This document shows positions 32,008-42,432 of a stretch of DNA of 64,000 bases, one piece after another; within the stretch, counting starts at the first letter, position 1; every line of letters begins with the position of its first letter. Origin of the DNA: Lithodes maja (Eukaryota; Arthropoda; Malacostraca; Decapoda; Lithodidae); the NCBI GenBank assembly GCA_037953745.1, contig JBAKBP010007611.1:34179-98178 (forward strand). Direction: 5' to 3'. The notes beneath the pieces were generated by a model. That model saw only the letters and a list, made by a program, of their open reading frames with translations, made no database searches and had not been told where the DNA came from. A program made the translations under genes and the position numbers.

Positions 32008-33823
32008 TGTTACGGCTGGATCGGCAATACATATTCGGGATTCTTGATCGTAGGACAGAAATGGCTTATGTGACAACGACACGCTCGATTCCAGTCCCAA
32101 ATACTATATGCTCCAGACAACAAAAGCACCAACGCCCTACAGAGTTATCGTCTATGGTAACGAGGTACCTTAACTCGGCGAAAGTGTACAACAGGGGTAG
32201 GCTATGAGGCTAAACTCCCTCAGACATTTATAGGTTACGTTATGACTAAAGAAATGCAATACTCAAGAAACTACGTTAATATTAAGCCTCTAATAATGTA
32301 GAATAGAAGCAGGCTAAAGGTATGACAGTGAAATGCTAAATGACAAATGTACACGCCTACTTGAAAGCGCGTGCACTAGAATAACTGTCCCCTACTAACA
32401 TGCACTAGCATGTAGCATACAAGATGTTCATGATCCAGTAGATACCTAATAATACACATGGAAGGAACATAAATAGTAGTCACTTATTATAATAATGAAT
32501 CTATACTTGGAATAACTAAAAGGTTGCAGGCAACAGTACTGCGCCGGTAGCCTACTACCGCATAGGCTACTTCGCTTCTCTCACTCTGTCTCCCCTCTGA
32601 GTCCGTATGCGCCCTACGCAACGGAACTCCGGACACAGCAGCAAAACGACAGTGCAGTTAATTGATACATGAAAGTATTAATAGTGTTGTCTTGTGTGTG
32701 AGTAATGTGTATTGTAAAGTGTTATATACATAAACTTAAAGAGAGCTGCAATGCATAGTAAAATAAAGATATCACCCACTCATCATCCCCATGTGTTCTA
32801 GCTAGCAGGCCAAGTCACAGGAACAACGAGTCCCAGCACCGAAAGCGAGAACCCAGGAAAAGACTGCAGAGAACACAAGGACAGATAAATTACGTTACTC
32901 TACTATACCGGCACTACGAGCGAGCTGTAGTCTCTGGTACTGCACTCGCTCCTGGCTCGGTAGGCAAATCAAGGCTAAGTCCTCGCCCCTCTACAGACAA
33001 CTCCTGGGCATGGTCGGGCTCTTACACATGGCACTAGTCTAGTCACAAATTGGATGATGAGCTGGGCATATAACTCGTGAACATGTAGAACGTTCACCAA
33101 CTATCCTCATCAAGAAGATCGCTGTTCACATTAACCCCTTAAATCTAATACATGTAAATATATGCTTGTCCTAAGAGTAATACGAGAGGTGAGTGCTGAA
33201 ACTCCTTTAGGACCTCAAGGGAAGGGTATGCATTTAAATAGAGAGAAGAATGAAATGAGAGTAATGTCGTCAGAGAGAAAGAGTGCAACCGTGAGAAATT
33301 GGGAGAGAGGGCAAGGGATGTTAGAATCTCAAAGGTTCTAGGCAACCTGATCATGGAACACACAGCGAGCCTCCAGGCAATGTGCAGCACGACAACATGG
33401 GCAGCCCAGGCAGCATAGACAGGCGGCAATGGACTACCAACCCTGTCGCACCTAGCTATAAGCGCAGGGCTGCCAACCGGTCCATACGTCTGGCAACCAC
33501 CCCCCCGGCAGCGTGGCGCATTGCTACCCTCTCGCTCTGAAGTCTAACTCACTCTCTCTCTCTGAATTCCTATTGTCTTATCTATCAACTTCTCTATTGA
33601 TACTACATATTAAATGGAAGGTCTCGACATGGCTTAAAACAAAACCCACCACTGGTTAGCACATGACGAGACCTTTGCAGAGATACAAAGAACATAGTTA
33701 TACGTTGTCACACTCAATATAAGCAGCCAGCACGGCACAGCGGCACAGCGGCACCGCACCGCGGCGGCACAGTGGAGTACCAAGGAGTACAATCAGGTTA
33801 AGTTGCCACGCACTGGGTGCGTC

Positions 33824-33826
<3 letters not shown>
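32008..33826 (-). repeat. E2 5' LTR
   Basis: Same length and almost the same sequence as the 3' LTR. On its outer side it directly meets a long (AT)n tract. Confidence 0.95.
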
Positions 33827-33885
<59 letters not shown>

Positions 33886-33898
33886 GGTATATATATAT
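33827..33898. repeat. (AT)n tract at the E2 insertion site
   Basis: AT dinucleotides interrupted once by ACCGGT. The left end of E2 is also preceded by ATATATAT, so the element sits within what was probably one AT repeat. Confidence 0.95.
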
Positions 33899-33989
33899 TA
33901 TTTTGGTTATTATTATTATATTTTTTTATTAATTATTTGTTTATTTATATTATATTTTTGCTGGTGAGATGCACATTTACTATGCAGGT

Positions 33990-34175
33990 TACCGCTGTTA
34001 CCCCAGTTGTTACCGGTGACGTACTGTACTTTTAACTTTATTCTGGCTACTATTAGACGATTTTATACAGCATAGAAAGGATCTGTGGGAATTCAAATGG
34101 TGAATACTATCTCAATTAACCCTCTGACTTCCATATACCATTCCCAATCTCAATAGAATCGTCTAATTTTGTTTG
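33990..34175. repeat. GACGATTTT repeat copy
   Basis: Contains TACCGGTGACGTACTG, ATTAGACGATTTTATACAG and the inverted partner AATAGAATCGTCTAATTTT. Confidence 0.55.
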
Positions 34176-34543
34176 TCTTTTTTTGTGTGTCTCAACCTCG
34201 GGACTGTTAAGTAGCCTGTAACTCTTGTGAGGCCCCGAGATTATCCATTGAAGCTTCGAGATGTTGGGTGTTTCATATGTCGCTCTAGATGGTCGCAGTG
34301 GAACTTTAAGGAGTTGGTTGCTTCCTTTCTGCCACACTAGATGACGACACCTTATTTTTAACACACGTCACTTGATTGGATAGAACAGCTATACGGTCGT
34401 TCACAGCATCTTCGGCTATGGTCGGATATATTCTACGCTATGAATTGGTGACGATATAGGGGGTATTAAAATATCTTGATGTGTCTTAGCCAGGATATTT
34501 GTAGAACGCAGGAACGATCAGATCACCTCAGAAAAAACCCTAA
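34176..34543. other. No recognisable gene
   Basis: Mixed-composition sequence. A minus-strand frame of 82 codons overlaps it but has no recognised motif. It may be the body of the SINE that follows. Confidence 0.4.
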
Positions 34544-34620
34544 CGTTTGGTGTGGATTTGATCTGAGGTCCATTAAGTCTGCAGTCCACCACGCTATCCA
34601 CTGTGCTATCGCCTCCCCCA
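34544..34620 (-). repeat. tRNA-derived SINE head
   Basis: On the minus strand box A-like TAGCACAGTGGATAGC and box B-like AGATCAAATCC are spaced as in a tRNA. GGGGAGGCGATAGC at the start resembles the SINE at 1524. Confidence 0.6.
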
Positions 34621-34689
34621 GAATAAACTGTCAAAATGCGTCATGTTTCTCATAGGGGTTAGAGTGGAGACAGAGACTGTCCTGACCTA

Positions 34690-35025
34690 ATGTAGATACT
34701 GGACCCCTTTCTCCCTCACGTTTAGCCACATTAGTGTTCATATTTTAAGACGTTCGGCCCATTAGTTTTAAAATGTTAGGACCTTTCACCCTAATTCTTT
34801 GTCAATATTTATACCTCTCGTACAATTTAGGTGTCGATTTTTTTCCTGGCAAGCCATAGCGAGCCTGTAATAGAATGGTAACTGGCCTCCGGCCGGGATA
34901 TTTTTATATTGAAAAATGTACTAATTTATCTTGAAGGGAGGTCTTGGGGTGTTTTTTTTAAGCTTGATGAAGGTCTAGTGAGGAAACTAAAACAATAATA
35001 AATACATAAATAAAATAACTAGGAA
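34690..35025 (+). repeat. Hairpin repeat family, copy D
   Basis: Contains AAGACGTTCGGCCCATTAG, TTTTTTTCCTGGCAAGCCAT, CTGGCCTCCGGCCGGGA and ATATTGAAAAATGTA, then GATGAAGGTCTAGTGAGGAA and an A/T-rich tail. Confidence 0.75.
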
Positions 35026-35129
35026 TCCACTTCCCCCCCCCCTTGTAGAATTCACCTACTAGACGAGACAGAATGGAGTGAGGGAACGCGAAAGTGGTCC
35101 TGGACTCTAAGAATTGTAACTTTAAATAT

Positions 35130-35400
35130 CGTTTCTGTTCGGTCTCTGTCTCGAGTCGGCCACCCCCAGATAATTGGTGAGTGGACTTGAGTTAATGAGA
35201 CGGAAGGCTTTCTTTTCTACTTTATCTAGAAGTGCTGTGTGAGAGGATCCTCCCCACACATGTGAACCATTCTCAATGCAAGGACGCACTGTGTCCCTGT
35301 ACAGAGCAAGAAGCTGTGCAGGGGTTAAGAACCACTTGAGGCGGTTGAGCACACCCAGCTTCTGGGAGGCTGCCTTAGCAAGACTGATAATAAAATACAG
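35130..35400 (-). pseudogene. LINE-B RT fragment
   Basis: The minus strand reads SLAKAASQKLGVLNRL, LLALYRDTVRPCIE and HVWGGSSHTALLDKVE, nearly identical to the corresponding part of LINE-B RT. It is truncated at both ends. The Pro/Thr-rich sequence to its right is not LINE. Confidence 0.85.
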
Positions 35401-35537
35401 GGGAAAGTTAACACCACACCACCACCAAGCAATTTTCCCGCACTTCCCACCACACCTCCGAGACAAAAATAAACCACCACAACCCCACCAAGATATGCCC
35501 GAGTATCTGCAATTGATGTTGCACGTCCTCCACAGAA

Positions 35538-35818
35538 GGGGTTAAGAAGGGCCTCCAGCAATTAACGGCTTCAAACTATCTCGCTGAACCATTTTTTACA
35601 AGCACAGATCGTTCTTAAACTGCACAAAATCGTCTAAATATAGCTAGAATATTCTCGGCGGTACAGATGGGGTTAAAAAGGACCTCCAGCAATGAACAGG
35701 CATCAAAATATCTCACTTAACTCTTTTTACTACCTCAGATTCACCTTTAGCTGCACAAAATCGTCTGAAAATGACAAGAATAATATTGAAAAGAAGGCGC
35801 TGGTACAGTAAAGGTTAA
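35538..35818 (-). repeat. Two tandem half-copies of the GACGATTTT repeat
   Basis: Each unit (about 130-145 bp) starts near GGCCTCCAGCAAT, contains CTGCACAAAATCGTCT and ends at GGTACAG followed by GGTTAA. Confidence 0.65.
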
Positions 35819-35819
35819 A

Positions 35820-37175
35820 CAAAAAGGTGTGTGTCCAGAAGAAGAAAAACAAGCAAAGCAAGCCAAAGGGGAAGAAATGAATGGCAAACGGAGAAAAAAA
35901 AAACAAAAAACAAAGAAAGTGATGGAAAAGAAAACACAAAAAAGCAAAGAAAGTGATTGACAATGAGAAAAAAGACCAAAGCAAGCCAAAGAGGAAGACT
36001 GATGAAAAAGGGAGAAGAGAAGGATAACCAAGGGAAGCCAAAAATGGAAAGAAAGTGAGGGAAATGGGATCAGAACATGGTGGGAAAAAAGAGAACAAAC
36101 AAAAACAAAGCCAGCCAAAAGGGGAAAACGGATTGAAGAAAAGAGACGAAAGAGCAAAACAAGAGCACGGAAGTGGAAGAAAGTGATGGAAAATGGAAAA
36201 GAAAGACCAAAACAAGCAAAGAGGGAAGAAATTGTGGAGAAGAAAGACCAAACCAAGCCAAAGGGGAAGAAAGGGATGGAAACAAAAGAGAGAGAGAAGG
36301 AGGCAAGCGCAGGGAAAGTGGAGATGGAGTCGAGGAAATGAGGCTGCCTGTGAAAAATGAGTCAGGGGTAAAAAACTGATATGGGGAAGAGTGAGAGAGA
36401 GAGAATATAGAGTCAAGAATACAGATACGGCTAGGAAGTAAGAAAGAAGGGAAGGAATGGATGCGAAAAGGGGAGGACGAGGAATGATGGAAGGAACGAA
36501 CTAACAAGAGAGAGAGGGAGGAAGGAAGGAAAGGAGGAAGGACGGGAGGAAAGATGGAAGGAACGAACTAACGAAGAGAAAAAGGGAGGAAGGAAATAAG
36601 GAAGGATGGGAGGGAGGAAGGAAAGAAGGATAGAACGAACGAAGGGAGAGAGGGAGTCAGGAAGGAAAGAAGAAAAGAACAAATAGAGGGATAGAGGGAG
36701 TCAGGAAGGAAAGGAGGGAGGGAAGAAATACGGAAGGAACGAACTAACGGAGGAAGGAAGGATGTGAGGGAGGGAGGAAAGATGGAAGGAACGAACGAAC
36801 GAAGAGAGGAGGAAGGAAGGAAGGAAAGAAGAAGAGAACGAACGAAGGGAGAAAGGGAGTCAGGAAGGAGGGGAGGGAGGGAGGAAATATGGAAAGAACG
36901 AACGAAGGAAGAGAGGGATGGATGAAGGACAGAAAGAAGGAACGAACAAACGAAGGGAGAGAGGGATGAAGGAAGAAACAAAGGAAGGATAATATGAGGG
37001 AGGAAAGAAAGTTGGCAGGAACGTACGAAGGAAAGAAGGAAGAGGGTGGGAGGAAAGATGAAAGCAAGGAAGGACACGAACGAACGGATGAAGGAAGGCA
37101 AGAAGGAAAGAAAGAATGATGGAACGAAGAGAGAGTTGGAGGAAGGAAGGCAAGATGGAAGGAAAGATGGACAGA
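35820..37175 (+). repeat. 1.3 kb purine-rich tract
   Basis: The plus strand is dominated by GGAAGGAA, GAACGAAC and AGGGAGG units. Lines sampled by eye are about nine-tenths purine. The left third is A-rich (GAAAGCAAGCCAAA type) and the right part is GGAA/GAAC type. Long open frames on the minus strand (Ser/Phe/Pro/Leu-rich) are by-products of the composition. Confidence 0.9.
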
Positions 37176-37239
37176 ATTATAATCAAGGGGGGTGACCTGC
37201 TTATTTTTCTCTCCTTTTCTATCTTTCTCTGGCTTGTAA

Positions 37240-37495
37240 CCATTCGGTCTCATTCAGCCTACTGTTTTAAGCCGTTTATCCCCATTAATGGTGTCGATTT
37301 CATCCTGGCGAGCGATAGCGAGCCAGGAGAAATCTGGCTTTGCTGGAGACAGTTATAAATTTAGCCTGCTGTCAAAATTTGTTTTAATAATATTCTGGCT
37401 TGCTACCACTCGCCAGGAAAAAAATAAACTCCTGGATGGGGATAAAAGTCTTAAAATAGTAGCGTGAATGGGGCCGAATGGAGACAAGCTAGAGA
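37240..37495. repeat. Hairpin repeat family, foldback of two half copies
   Basis: The left half ends TCCTGGCGAGCGATAGCGAG. After about 85 bp the right half starts with the inverse GCTTGCTACCACTCGCCAGG. Both then run outward into matching sequence (GGTGTCGATTT against AAATAAACTCC, and CATTCGGTCTC against GAATGGAGAC). Confidence 0.6.
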
Positions 37496-37544
37496 AAAAG
37501 AAACTAGGTGGGTGTGGGGAGCTTTGGTCTTTATGGACCCCTTT

Positions 37545-37775
37545 CTTTATGGCTGAGCACAGATATTAAGACATTCGGCCTATTAGTTTGGCGATTTTTA
37601 GATCTTTTATGAAAATTAGGTGTCAATTTTTGTTTTTCATGGCGAGCCATAGCGAACCTGTATTTTAAGAGGCTCGGCCTTCGACCGGGATATTTTTCTA
37701 CCGAAAAATGTATAGGCTACATATGTCTTCAAGGGGAGTCTTGAGAGGAAACTAAAAAAACAATAATGCGTCATT
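37545..37775 (+). repeat. Hairpin repeat family, copy F
   Basis: Contains AAGACATTCGGCCTATTAG, TTTGGCGATTTTTAGA, CATGGCGAGCCATAGCGAAC, CGGCCTTCGACCGGGA and ATTTTTCTACCGAAAAATGT. Confidence 0.75.
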
Positions 37776-37833
37776 TATTAGTGTATTAATATTGCGTTCC
37801 AGTTGGACGATTACATAAAGTGGCTATAGGCCA

Positions 37834-37865
<32 letters not shown>

Positions 37866-37869
37866 ACTA

Positions 37870-38285
37870 TGGTCACCACACAAAAGAGGGAACATCCAAG
37901 ATCTTGAGCCTGTCCAAAGGTCCTTCACAAGACATATTCGGGGGATGAAGGAGCTTGACTACTGGAACCAGCTCAAGAAACTGGGGCTGTACTCTCAGCA
38001 AAGAAGGAGAGACAGATACTGCGCCATCTACATGTGGAAGATCATGGAGAAGCTGGTACCAGATCCAACGACCGACGAACTGCAGGCAAAACAAAACGAC
38101 CGGACTGGACGAAAGTGCGATAGGAGATCTCTACCGACAAACTCATCGGAACGAGTGAGATCCCTCATTGCAGCCAGCGTAGGACATAGCGGTCCTAAAA
38201 TATTCACCTCCTGCAAGGGGTCGGACGCAGCGGTGGCGCACCACGACTGTGAGGCCAGGGCCTCTGGACATCATCAAGTAAGATC
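37870..38285 (+). pseudogene. CR1/Jockey-type RT C-terminal fragment
   Basis: Plus-strand translation gives QDLEPVQRSFTRHIRGMKEL and LKKLGLYSQQRRRDRY, the YxERLxxLxLxSLxxRR-type motif of these RTs. YMWKIMEKLVPDP follows. A frame change lies between the first and second motifs. The piece ends at an (AT)n tract, which may be its tail. Confidence 0.75.
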
Positions 38286-38288
38286 AAG

Positions 38289-38289
<1 letters not shown>

Positions 38290-38332
<43 letters not shown>

Positions 38333-38355
38333 TGTATGTATACTGTACATATACA

Positions 38356-38417
<62 letters not shown>
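38290..38417. repeat. (AT)n tract, two blocks
   Basis: Two AT blocks separated by the palindromic ACTGTATGTATACTGTACAT segment. The right block joins the 3' end of LINE-B. Confidence 0.95.
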
Positions 38418-38418
<1 letters not shown>

Positions 38419-38503
38419 TTGTCTATGTGATTGAGGGAGGCAAAAGGTATAACTGCCTATAGCGAGTGCCTCCCCCATAGTTGAAAGAGTGACAGGGCCA
38501 AAA

Positions 38504-40114
38504 TCAAGGGACGTTCGAGCCAAAATGCCTGGACACACAGAGTTTGAAGCAATTTAAGTCATAGGAAGAGGGAAAGACTGATTCTGGGAGAGAGTTCCAG
38601 AGCTCAGATGTTGAGTAGAAGAAAGTTTGAGAGTAACGTTTCACTCTTGGGTTGGAGAGTTGCATAGAGTAGGGGTGGGATTGAGTTGCAAGACGGGTAC
38701 CACGTGCCCTACGTAAAGGAGGTGGTATGCACTGGGATAGCTCTGAGGAACACTGATTATTATAGTAGCGATAGAATAGCGAGAGAGATGCAACATTGCG
38801 GCGGAGACAGAGAGATTGCAGAGAGTTGGTGAGTGGACGGGAGTTAATGATACGAAAGGCCTTCCTTTCAACTTTGTCTAGGAGAGCGGTGTGAGAGGAA
38901 CCTCCCCACACATGTGAACAATACTCAATACAAGGGCGCACTATGCCCCTGTACAGAGCAAGAAGCTGTGCAGGGGAAAAGAACCCCCTAAGGCGGTTGA
39001 GCACACCCAGCTTCTGGGAGGCTGCCTTAGCAAGACTGGTAATATGGTCCTTCCAAATGAGAGCAGAAGAAAAAGAGACACCAAGAATATTGAGAGAAGA
39101 TGAAGGGTTGATTTTTGTATTGTTGAAGAATAAGGGATAGTCCGCTGGGAGATCCTGACGGGTAGATAGATGGAGAAATTGGGTTTTGGAAGCATTAAAG
39201 TTAACAAGGTTTTCTCTGCCCCAATTGGAAATAGTATTTAGATCAGAATTTAAGAGTTCTATGGCTTCATTACGTTTGTCGTTGAGGGATTGCTGGCTGG
39301 GTCGTTCTGAAAAACTAATGGAGTAGTGTAAGGTTGAGTCGTCTGCGTATGAATGGATGGGAATTAAGGTACAGTTAAGGAGATCATTTATAAAAATTAG
39401 AAAGAGAATAGGAGATAGGACAGAGCCCTGAGGAACACCGGAGTTTATAGGGTGAGGAAGTGAACAATGGCCGTCCACAACCGCAGCTATGGAACGGCCG
39501 GAAAGGAAATTAGAGACAAAGGCACAGATGGAGGGATAGAAACCGAAGGAGGGTAGTTTAGAAATTAAAGATTTATGCCAGACTCTATCGAAGGCTTTCG
39601 ATATGTCTAGTGCAATAGAAAAAGTCTCACCGAAGTCCCGAAAGGAGGATGACCAAGAGTTAGTAAGATATGAAAGAAGATCACCAGTAGAGCGACCCTT
39701 AAGGAAGCCATACTGGCGATCTGAGAGCAGATTATGAGAAGAGAAATGCTTAAGAAATTTGGAAGCAAGAATAGTTTCAAAAACTTTAGAAAGACAAGAG
39801 ATAAGAGCAATTGGACGATAGTTGGAGGGTTGAGAGCGGTCACCCTTCTTTGGGACAGGTTGAATGTGAGCAAACTTCCAGCATGAAGGGAAGACGTTAG
39901 AGGATAGACAGAGACGAAAGAGTTTGCCTAGGCAGAGAGTCAGCACGGAAGCAAAGTTTTTGAGAACAACAGGAGGAACACCGTCCGGACCGTACGCCTT
40001 ATTAGTGTTAAGCCCAGAGAGGGTAGAAAGTACATCTTTAGAAGAGATTAGGATATTAGGCATAAGTAAGAGAGAGGAGGGCGGAGAGGGAGGAATAGCA
40101 CCGGAATCATCCAA
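38504..40114 (-). CDS. LINE-B reverse transcriptase
   Basis: A 536-codon frame with all main RT blocks: NTNKAYGPDGVPPVVLKNFA, YRPIALISCLSKVFE, QYGFLKGRSTGD, ALDISKAFDRVWH (first catalytic Asp), SGVPQGSVLSPILFLIFIND and SYADDSTLHY (active site YADD, near 39336-39349). Thumb and C-terminal segments follow: LNILGVSFSSALIWKDHIT, YRGIVRPCIEYCSHVW and ELWNSLPESV. It ends naturally at a stop. The upstream start is artificial because the frame continues from the linker through a frameshift near 40245. Confidence 0.93.
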   Translation of the reverse strand: MDDSGAIPPSPPSSLLLMPNILISSKDVLSTLSGLNTNKAYGPDGVPPVVLKNFASVLTLCLGKLFRLCLSSNVFPSCWKFAHIQPVPKKGDRSQPSNYRPIALISCLSKVFETILASKFLKHFSSHNLLSDRQYGFLKGRSTGDLLSYLTNSWSSSFRDFGETFSIALDISKAFDRVWHKSLISKLPSFGFYPSICAFVSNFLSGRSIAAVVDGHCSLPHPINSGVPQGSVLSPILFLIFINDLLNCTLIPIHSYADDSTLHYSISFSERPSQQSLNDKRNEAIELLNSDLNTISNWGRENLVNFNASKTQFLHLSTRQDLPADYPLFFNNTKINPSSSLNILGVSFSSALIWKDHITSLAKAASQKLGVLNRLRGFFSPAQLLALYRGIVRPCIEYCSHVWGGSSHTALLDKVERKAFRIINSRPLTNSLQSLCLRRNVASLSLFYRYYNNQCSSELSQCIPPPLRRARGTRLATQSHPYSMQLSNPRVKRYSQTFFYSTSELWNSLPESVFPSSYDLNCFKLCVSRHFGSNVP

Positions 40115-40357
40115 GGTGGAGTTTCTAGCAAATGTTTGAGCGAAGAGTTTAGCTTTGTCAGAGGAAGAAGTGATGGTTGTGCCATCAGAGTGGGAAAGGG
40201 GAGGGAAAGACGAGGAAGAGAAATTGTTGGAGAGGTTTTTGGCTAGATGCCAGAAAGCTTGGAAGAGCTAGAGTTGGATAGTTCAGTGCATTTATTATTG
40301 ATGAAAGAGTGTTGGGCAAGTCGAAGAACAGATTTGGCTTGATTCCGGGCAGAAACA
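40115..40357 (-). pseudogene. LINE-B linker between endonuclease and RT
   Basis: Shifted frames here read HNVSARNQAKSVLRLAQHSF and then a Ser-rich stretch leading into RT. Two single-base changes (about 40385 and 40245) would account for the break. Confidence 0.7.
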
Positions 40358-41653
40358 TTATGAAGAATGAGAGTCTTGAGTTTTAAGGCGTCGGTACCGT
40401 TTGAATGCTTCCTCCTTATTGCGGACAGCAGTAGAACAGGCATGAGTAAACCAAGATTTTTTAGCATTAGTCTGAGAGAAAGAGAATGGAATGTATGCTT
40501 CCATGCCCGATAGGATTACCTCGGTAATGCGTTCAGCACTCTCCGAGGGTCCTCGGCCATGGAAGCAGAAATCATTCCATGGGAAATCAAAGAAGTACTG
40601 CCGAAGAGCCTCCCAGTCGGCAGCGCCAAAGTGCCACAAGCGCCGCCGGCTGGGAGGATCGGGTGGCTGTACTGGAGAGATAGGACAGGTGACAGAGATA
40701 AGTTTATGGTCGGAGGAGCCCAAAGGAGAGAAAAGATCGACAGTATAAGAAGAAGGGTTAGAAGTTAGAAACAGGTCAAGAATGTTGGGCCGATCTCCGA
40801 TGCGATCCGGGATACGGGTGGGTGGCTGAACTAACTGCTCTAGGTCATTTAGGATAGAAAAGACGTAGGCTTGTTCACCAGGTGGATCAGTAGTGTGAGA
40901 GGAGAGCCATTGGCGGTGGTGAACGTTGAAATCTCCTAAGATGGAGATTTCTGAGAAAGGAGAAATGGATAGAATGTGTTCCACTGTAGAGTTTAGATAG
41001 TCAAAGAATTTAGGAAAGTTGGTAGAGTTAGGGGAAAGATAGACAGCACAGAAATATTTAGTAAGAGAATGACAGGAAAGTTTGAGCCATAAAGTTGAGA
41101 ATTCAGAGGAGTCGAAATCGGGAACACGAGAGCAAGTGGGTTTGTTGTGCACATATGCACAACATCCGCCATTGGCTTTGAAACTAGGATAGAGAAAGTA
41201 GGAGGATACAGAAAAGGGGTTGCTGGATGTTGCTACAGACACCTGGGTTTCGGTGAGGAAGAGAAGATCAGGTTTGTAGGAGGAGAGATGGTGCTCAACA
41301 GAGTGAAAGTTAGAGGAAAGTCCGCGAATGTTGCAGAAATTAATAGAAAGAGTAACAGGCCGAGGTCCAGGTAATTGTGTGGGGTCGTCAGGGGATGGTC
41401 GGTCGGGTGAGGGGGCATTTATGGTCCCCCCCCCTGGGGCCTCCGAGGCTGGGCTAAAATTCATCATTGTGTTTTTTTTAATTTTGGTGTGGAGGAATGA
41501 AGTGTGGTGTGCATGTTTAGTGTAGTGAAGTGGATAGGAGGAGGAGGTGTTTGTGAGAGCTAGCTGGATTGCTCTCAGTGTAAATGAGGCACAAAGAAAA
41601 TCAGTAAGAGAGGCCAAGCAAATGAAACAGGAGTTCCAGCGACTCTTTATCAC
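40358..41653 (-). CDS. LINE-B APE-type endonuclease
   Basis: A 431-codon frame. After a Ser/Thr/Pro-rich leader come the endonuclease motifs SINFCNIRGLSSN, LLFLTETQV (catalytic Glu), AVYLSPNST, ISILGDFNVHHRQW (Asp/Asn) and LGSSDHKLISV (Asp-His). Beyond about residue 330 it continues into the connector (SWFTHACSTAVRNKEEAFKR), a stretch conserved in Jockey/CR1-type ORF2 proteins, and breaks at a frameshift. The first Met may not be the real start; the Met-Met at NTMMNFSPASEAP is a plausible alternative. Confidence 0.92.
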   Translation of the reverse strand: MIKSRWNSCFICLASLTDFLCASFTLRAIQLALTNTSSSYPLHYTKHAHHTSFLHTKIKKNTMMNFSPASEAPGGGTINAPSPDRPSPDDPTQLPGPRPVTLSINFCNIRGLSSNFHSVEHHLSSYKPDLLFLTETQVSVATSSNPFSVSSYFLYPSFKANGGCCAYVHNKPTCSRVPDFDSSEFSTLWLKLSCHSLTKYFCAVYLSPNSTNFPKFFDYLNSTVEHILSISPFSEISILGDFNVHHRQWLSSHTTDPPGEQAYVFSILNDLEQLVQPPTRIPDRIGDRPNILDLFLTSNPSSYTVDLFSPLGSSDHKLISVTCPISPVQPPDPPSRRRLWHFGAADWEALRQYFFDFPWNDFCFHGRGPSESAERITEVILSGMEAYIPFSFSQTNAKKSWFTHACSTAVRNKEEAFKRYRRLKTQDSHSS

Positions 41654-41713
41654 ATGCCTATAACCTCACCTGGGTCTAGCCCTGATCGATTGGTGCCTAC
41701 AATCTCCCCCACG

Positions 41714-42336
41714 CCTTTTCGGGTATTTGAATTAGAACAACTTTGTCGTGTACGCCATTTTACCTATAATAAATATTGTATTTAATTATTCGTATGCGCT
41801 GATTTTATAGAAAGCGTTCTTCAGTATTGTCTAACTACGCTAGTTCTGTTAACTGTACTGTTTATCCATTTTCGCTTAAGAGATATTGATCCTTGATTTA
41901 TTTATAATCATAGAGTAAATATTACATCTGAATTCCTGGATTCGATTTAATATTATTGCATATATTGATTTAAGATATATTGATTTCCTTGTGTTACTTC
42001 CTGTTCTTTATTATAGTGAAGGTAAATCTCAGTCTTTATTGTGCTTAATACATCCGTGATCTCAGCATGGAAATAATTATGCAACATATTGAGAGTTCAG
42101 GAGTATATGATCAGAAACAATAAATACCTCACCCCTTTTTCCATTGAATAAATTATGTGTGTACAATTACCTGCGTGTTATTATTGAGTTTTGTAGCACC
42201 TGATTGAATAACTATTTCTGTGAATAAGAACATGTTAGATGTGTTCCTGTTGAGGAAATTTACAGTCTATAAGTCCATACCAGGATTTTAGCGCTGACTT
42301 GATAACGAGATATAAATATTATATGACGACATAACA
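41714..42336 (+). repeat. E3 5' LTR, truncated and internally shorter
   Basis: Matches the right LTR from TTTTCGGGTATTT to ATAACA. It lacks about 0.5 kb present in the right copy (about 49950-50470). The outer part is missing, replaced by LINE-B sequence, so promoter sequence is absent. Confidence 0.85.
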
Positions 42337-42337
42337 C

Positions 42338-42355
42338 TGGCGGCAGCGGTGTCTT
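42338..42355 (+). other. E3 primer-binding site
   Basis: TGGCGGCAGCGGTGTC begins one base after the LTR end. The TGG start fits a tRNA CCA end. It differs from the TGGCGACC type of E1, E2 and E4, and I could not assign the tRNA. Confidence 0.6.
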
Positions 42356-42432
42356 AATACGGCATATCAACACGAGTGTTCTTATTGTAATGTTTTTTCT
42401 GGTATTCAATTATAGTGGTCACATAATTCAAC

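Larger units (their letters stand above)
24523..33826 (-). mobile_element. E2: complete young gypsy-type LTR retrotransposon with PR-IN-RT-RH order
   Basis: Two 1819-bp LTRs bracket a 5.7 kb interior read on the minus strand: PBS, gag, zinc knuckle, protease, integrase, GPY/F module, reverse transcriptase, RNase H, polypurine tract. Integrase upstream of RT is the Ty1/copia order. However, RT, GPY/F and integrase sequence are of Ty3/gypsy type, as in the Gmr1 group described from deuterostomes. The LTRs differ at only about four positions by eye. The element lies in an AT repeat (ATATAT on both sides). Frame changes occur in gag and RT. Confidence 0.93.
38418..41713 (-). mobile_element. LINE-B: non-LTR retrotransposon, ORF2 nearly complete
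   Basis: The minus-strand order is a 5' region, APE endonuclease (41653-40358), linker in a shifted frame (about 40385-40115), RT (40114-38504), and a short 3' UTR that ends in AAAAAATATAT and the AT tract. No ORF1 is visible upstream; the element ends where the truncated E3 LTR begins. RT style is CR1/Jockey-like. Only a few frame changes separate it from an intact ORF2, so it is relatively recent. Fragments of it occur at 20.9 and 35.2 kb. Confidence 0.9.

Noticed and set aside
35730..37253. Several minus-strand open frames of 80-230 codons, rich in Ser, Phe, Pro and Leu
   Set aside because: They are the translation of the purine-rich tract. All three minus frames are open with the same composition and no domain.
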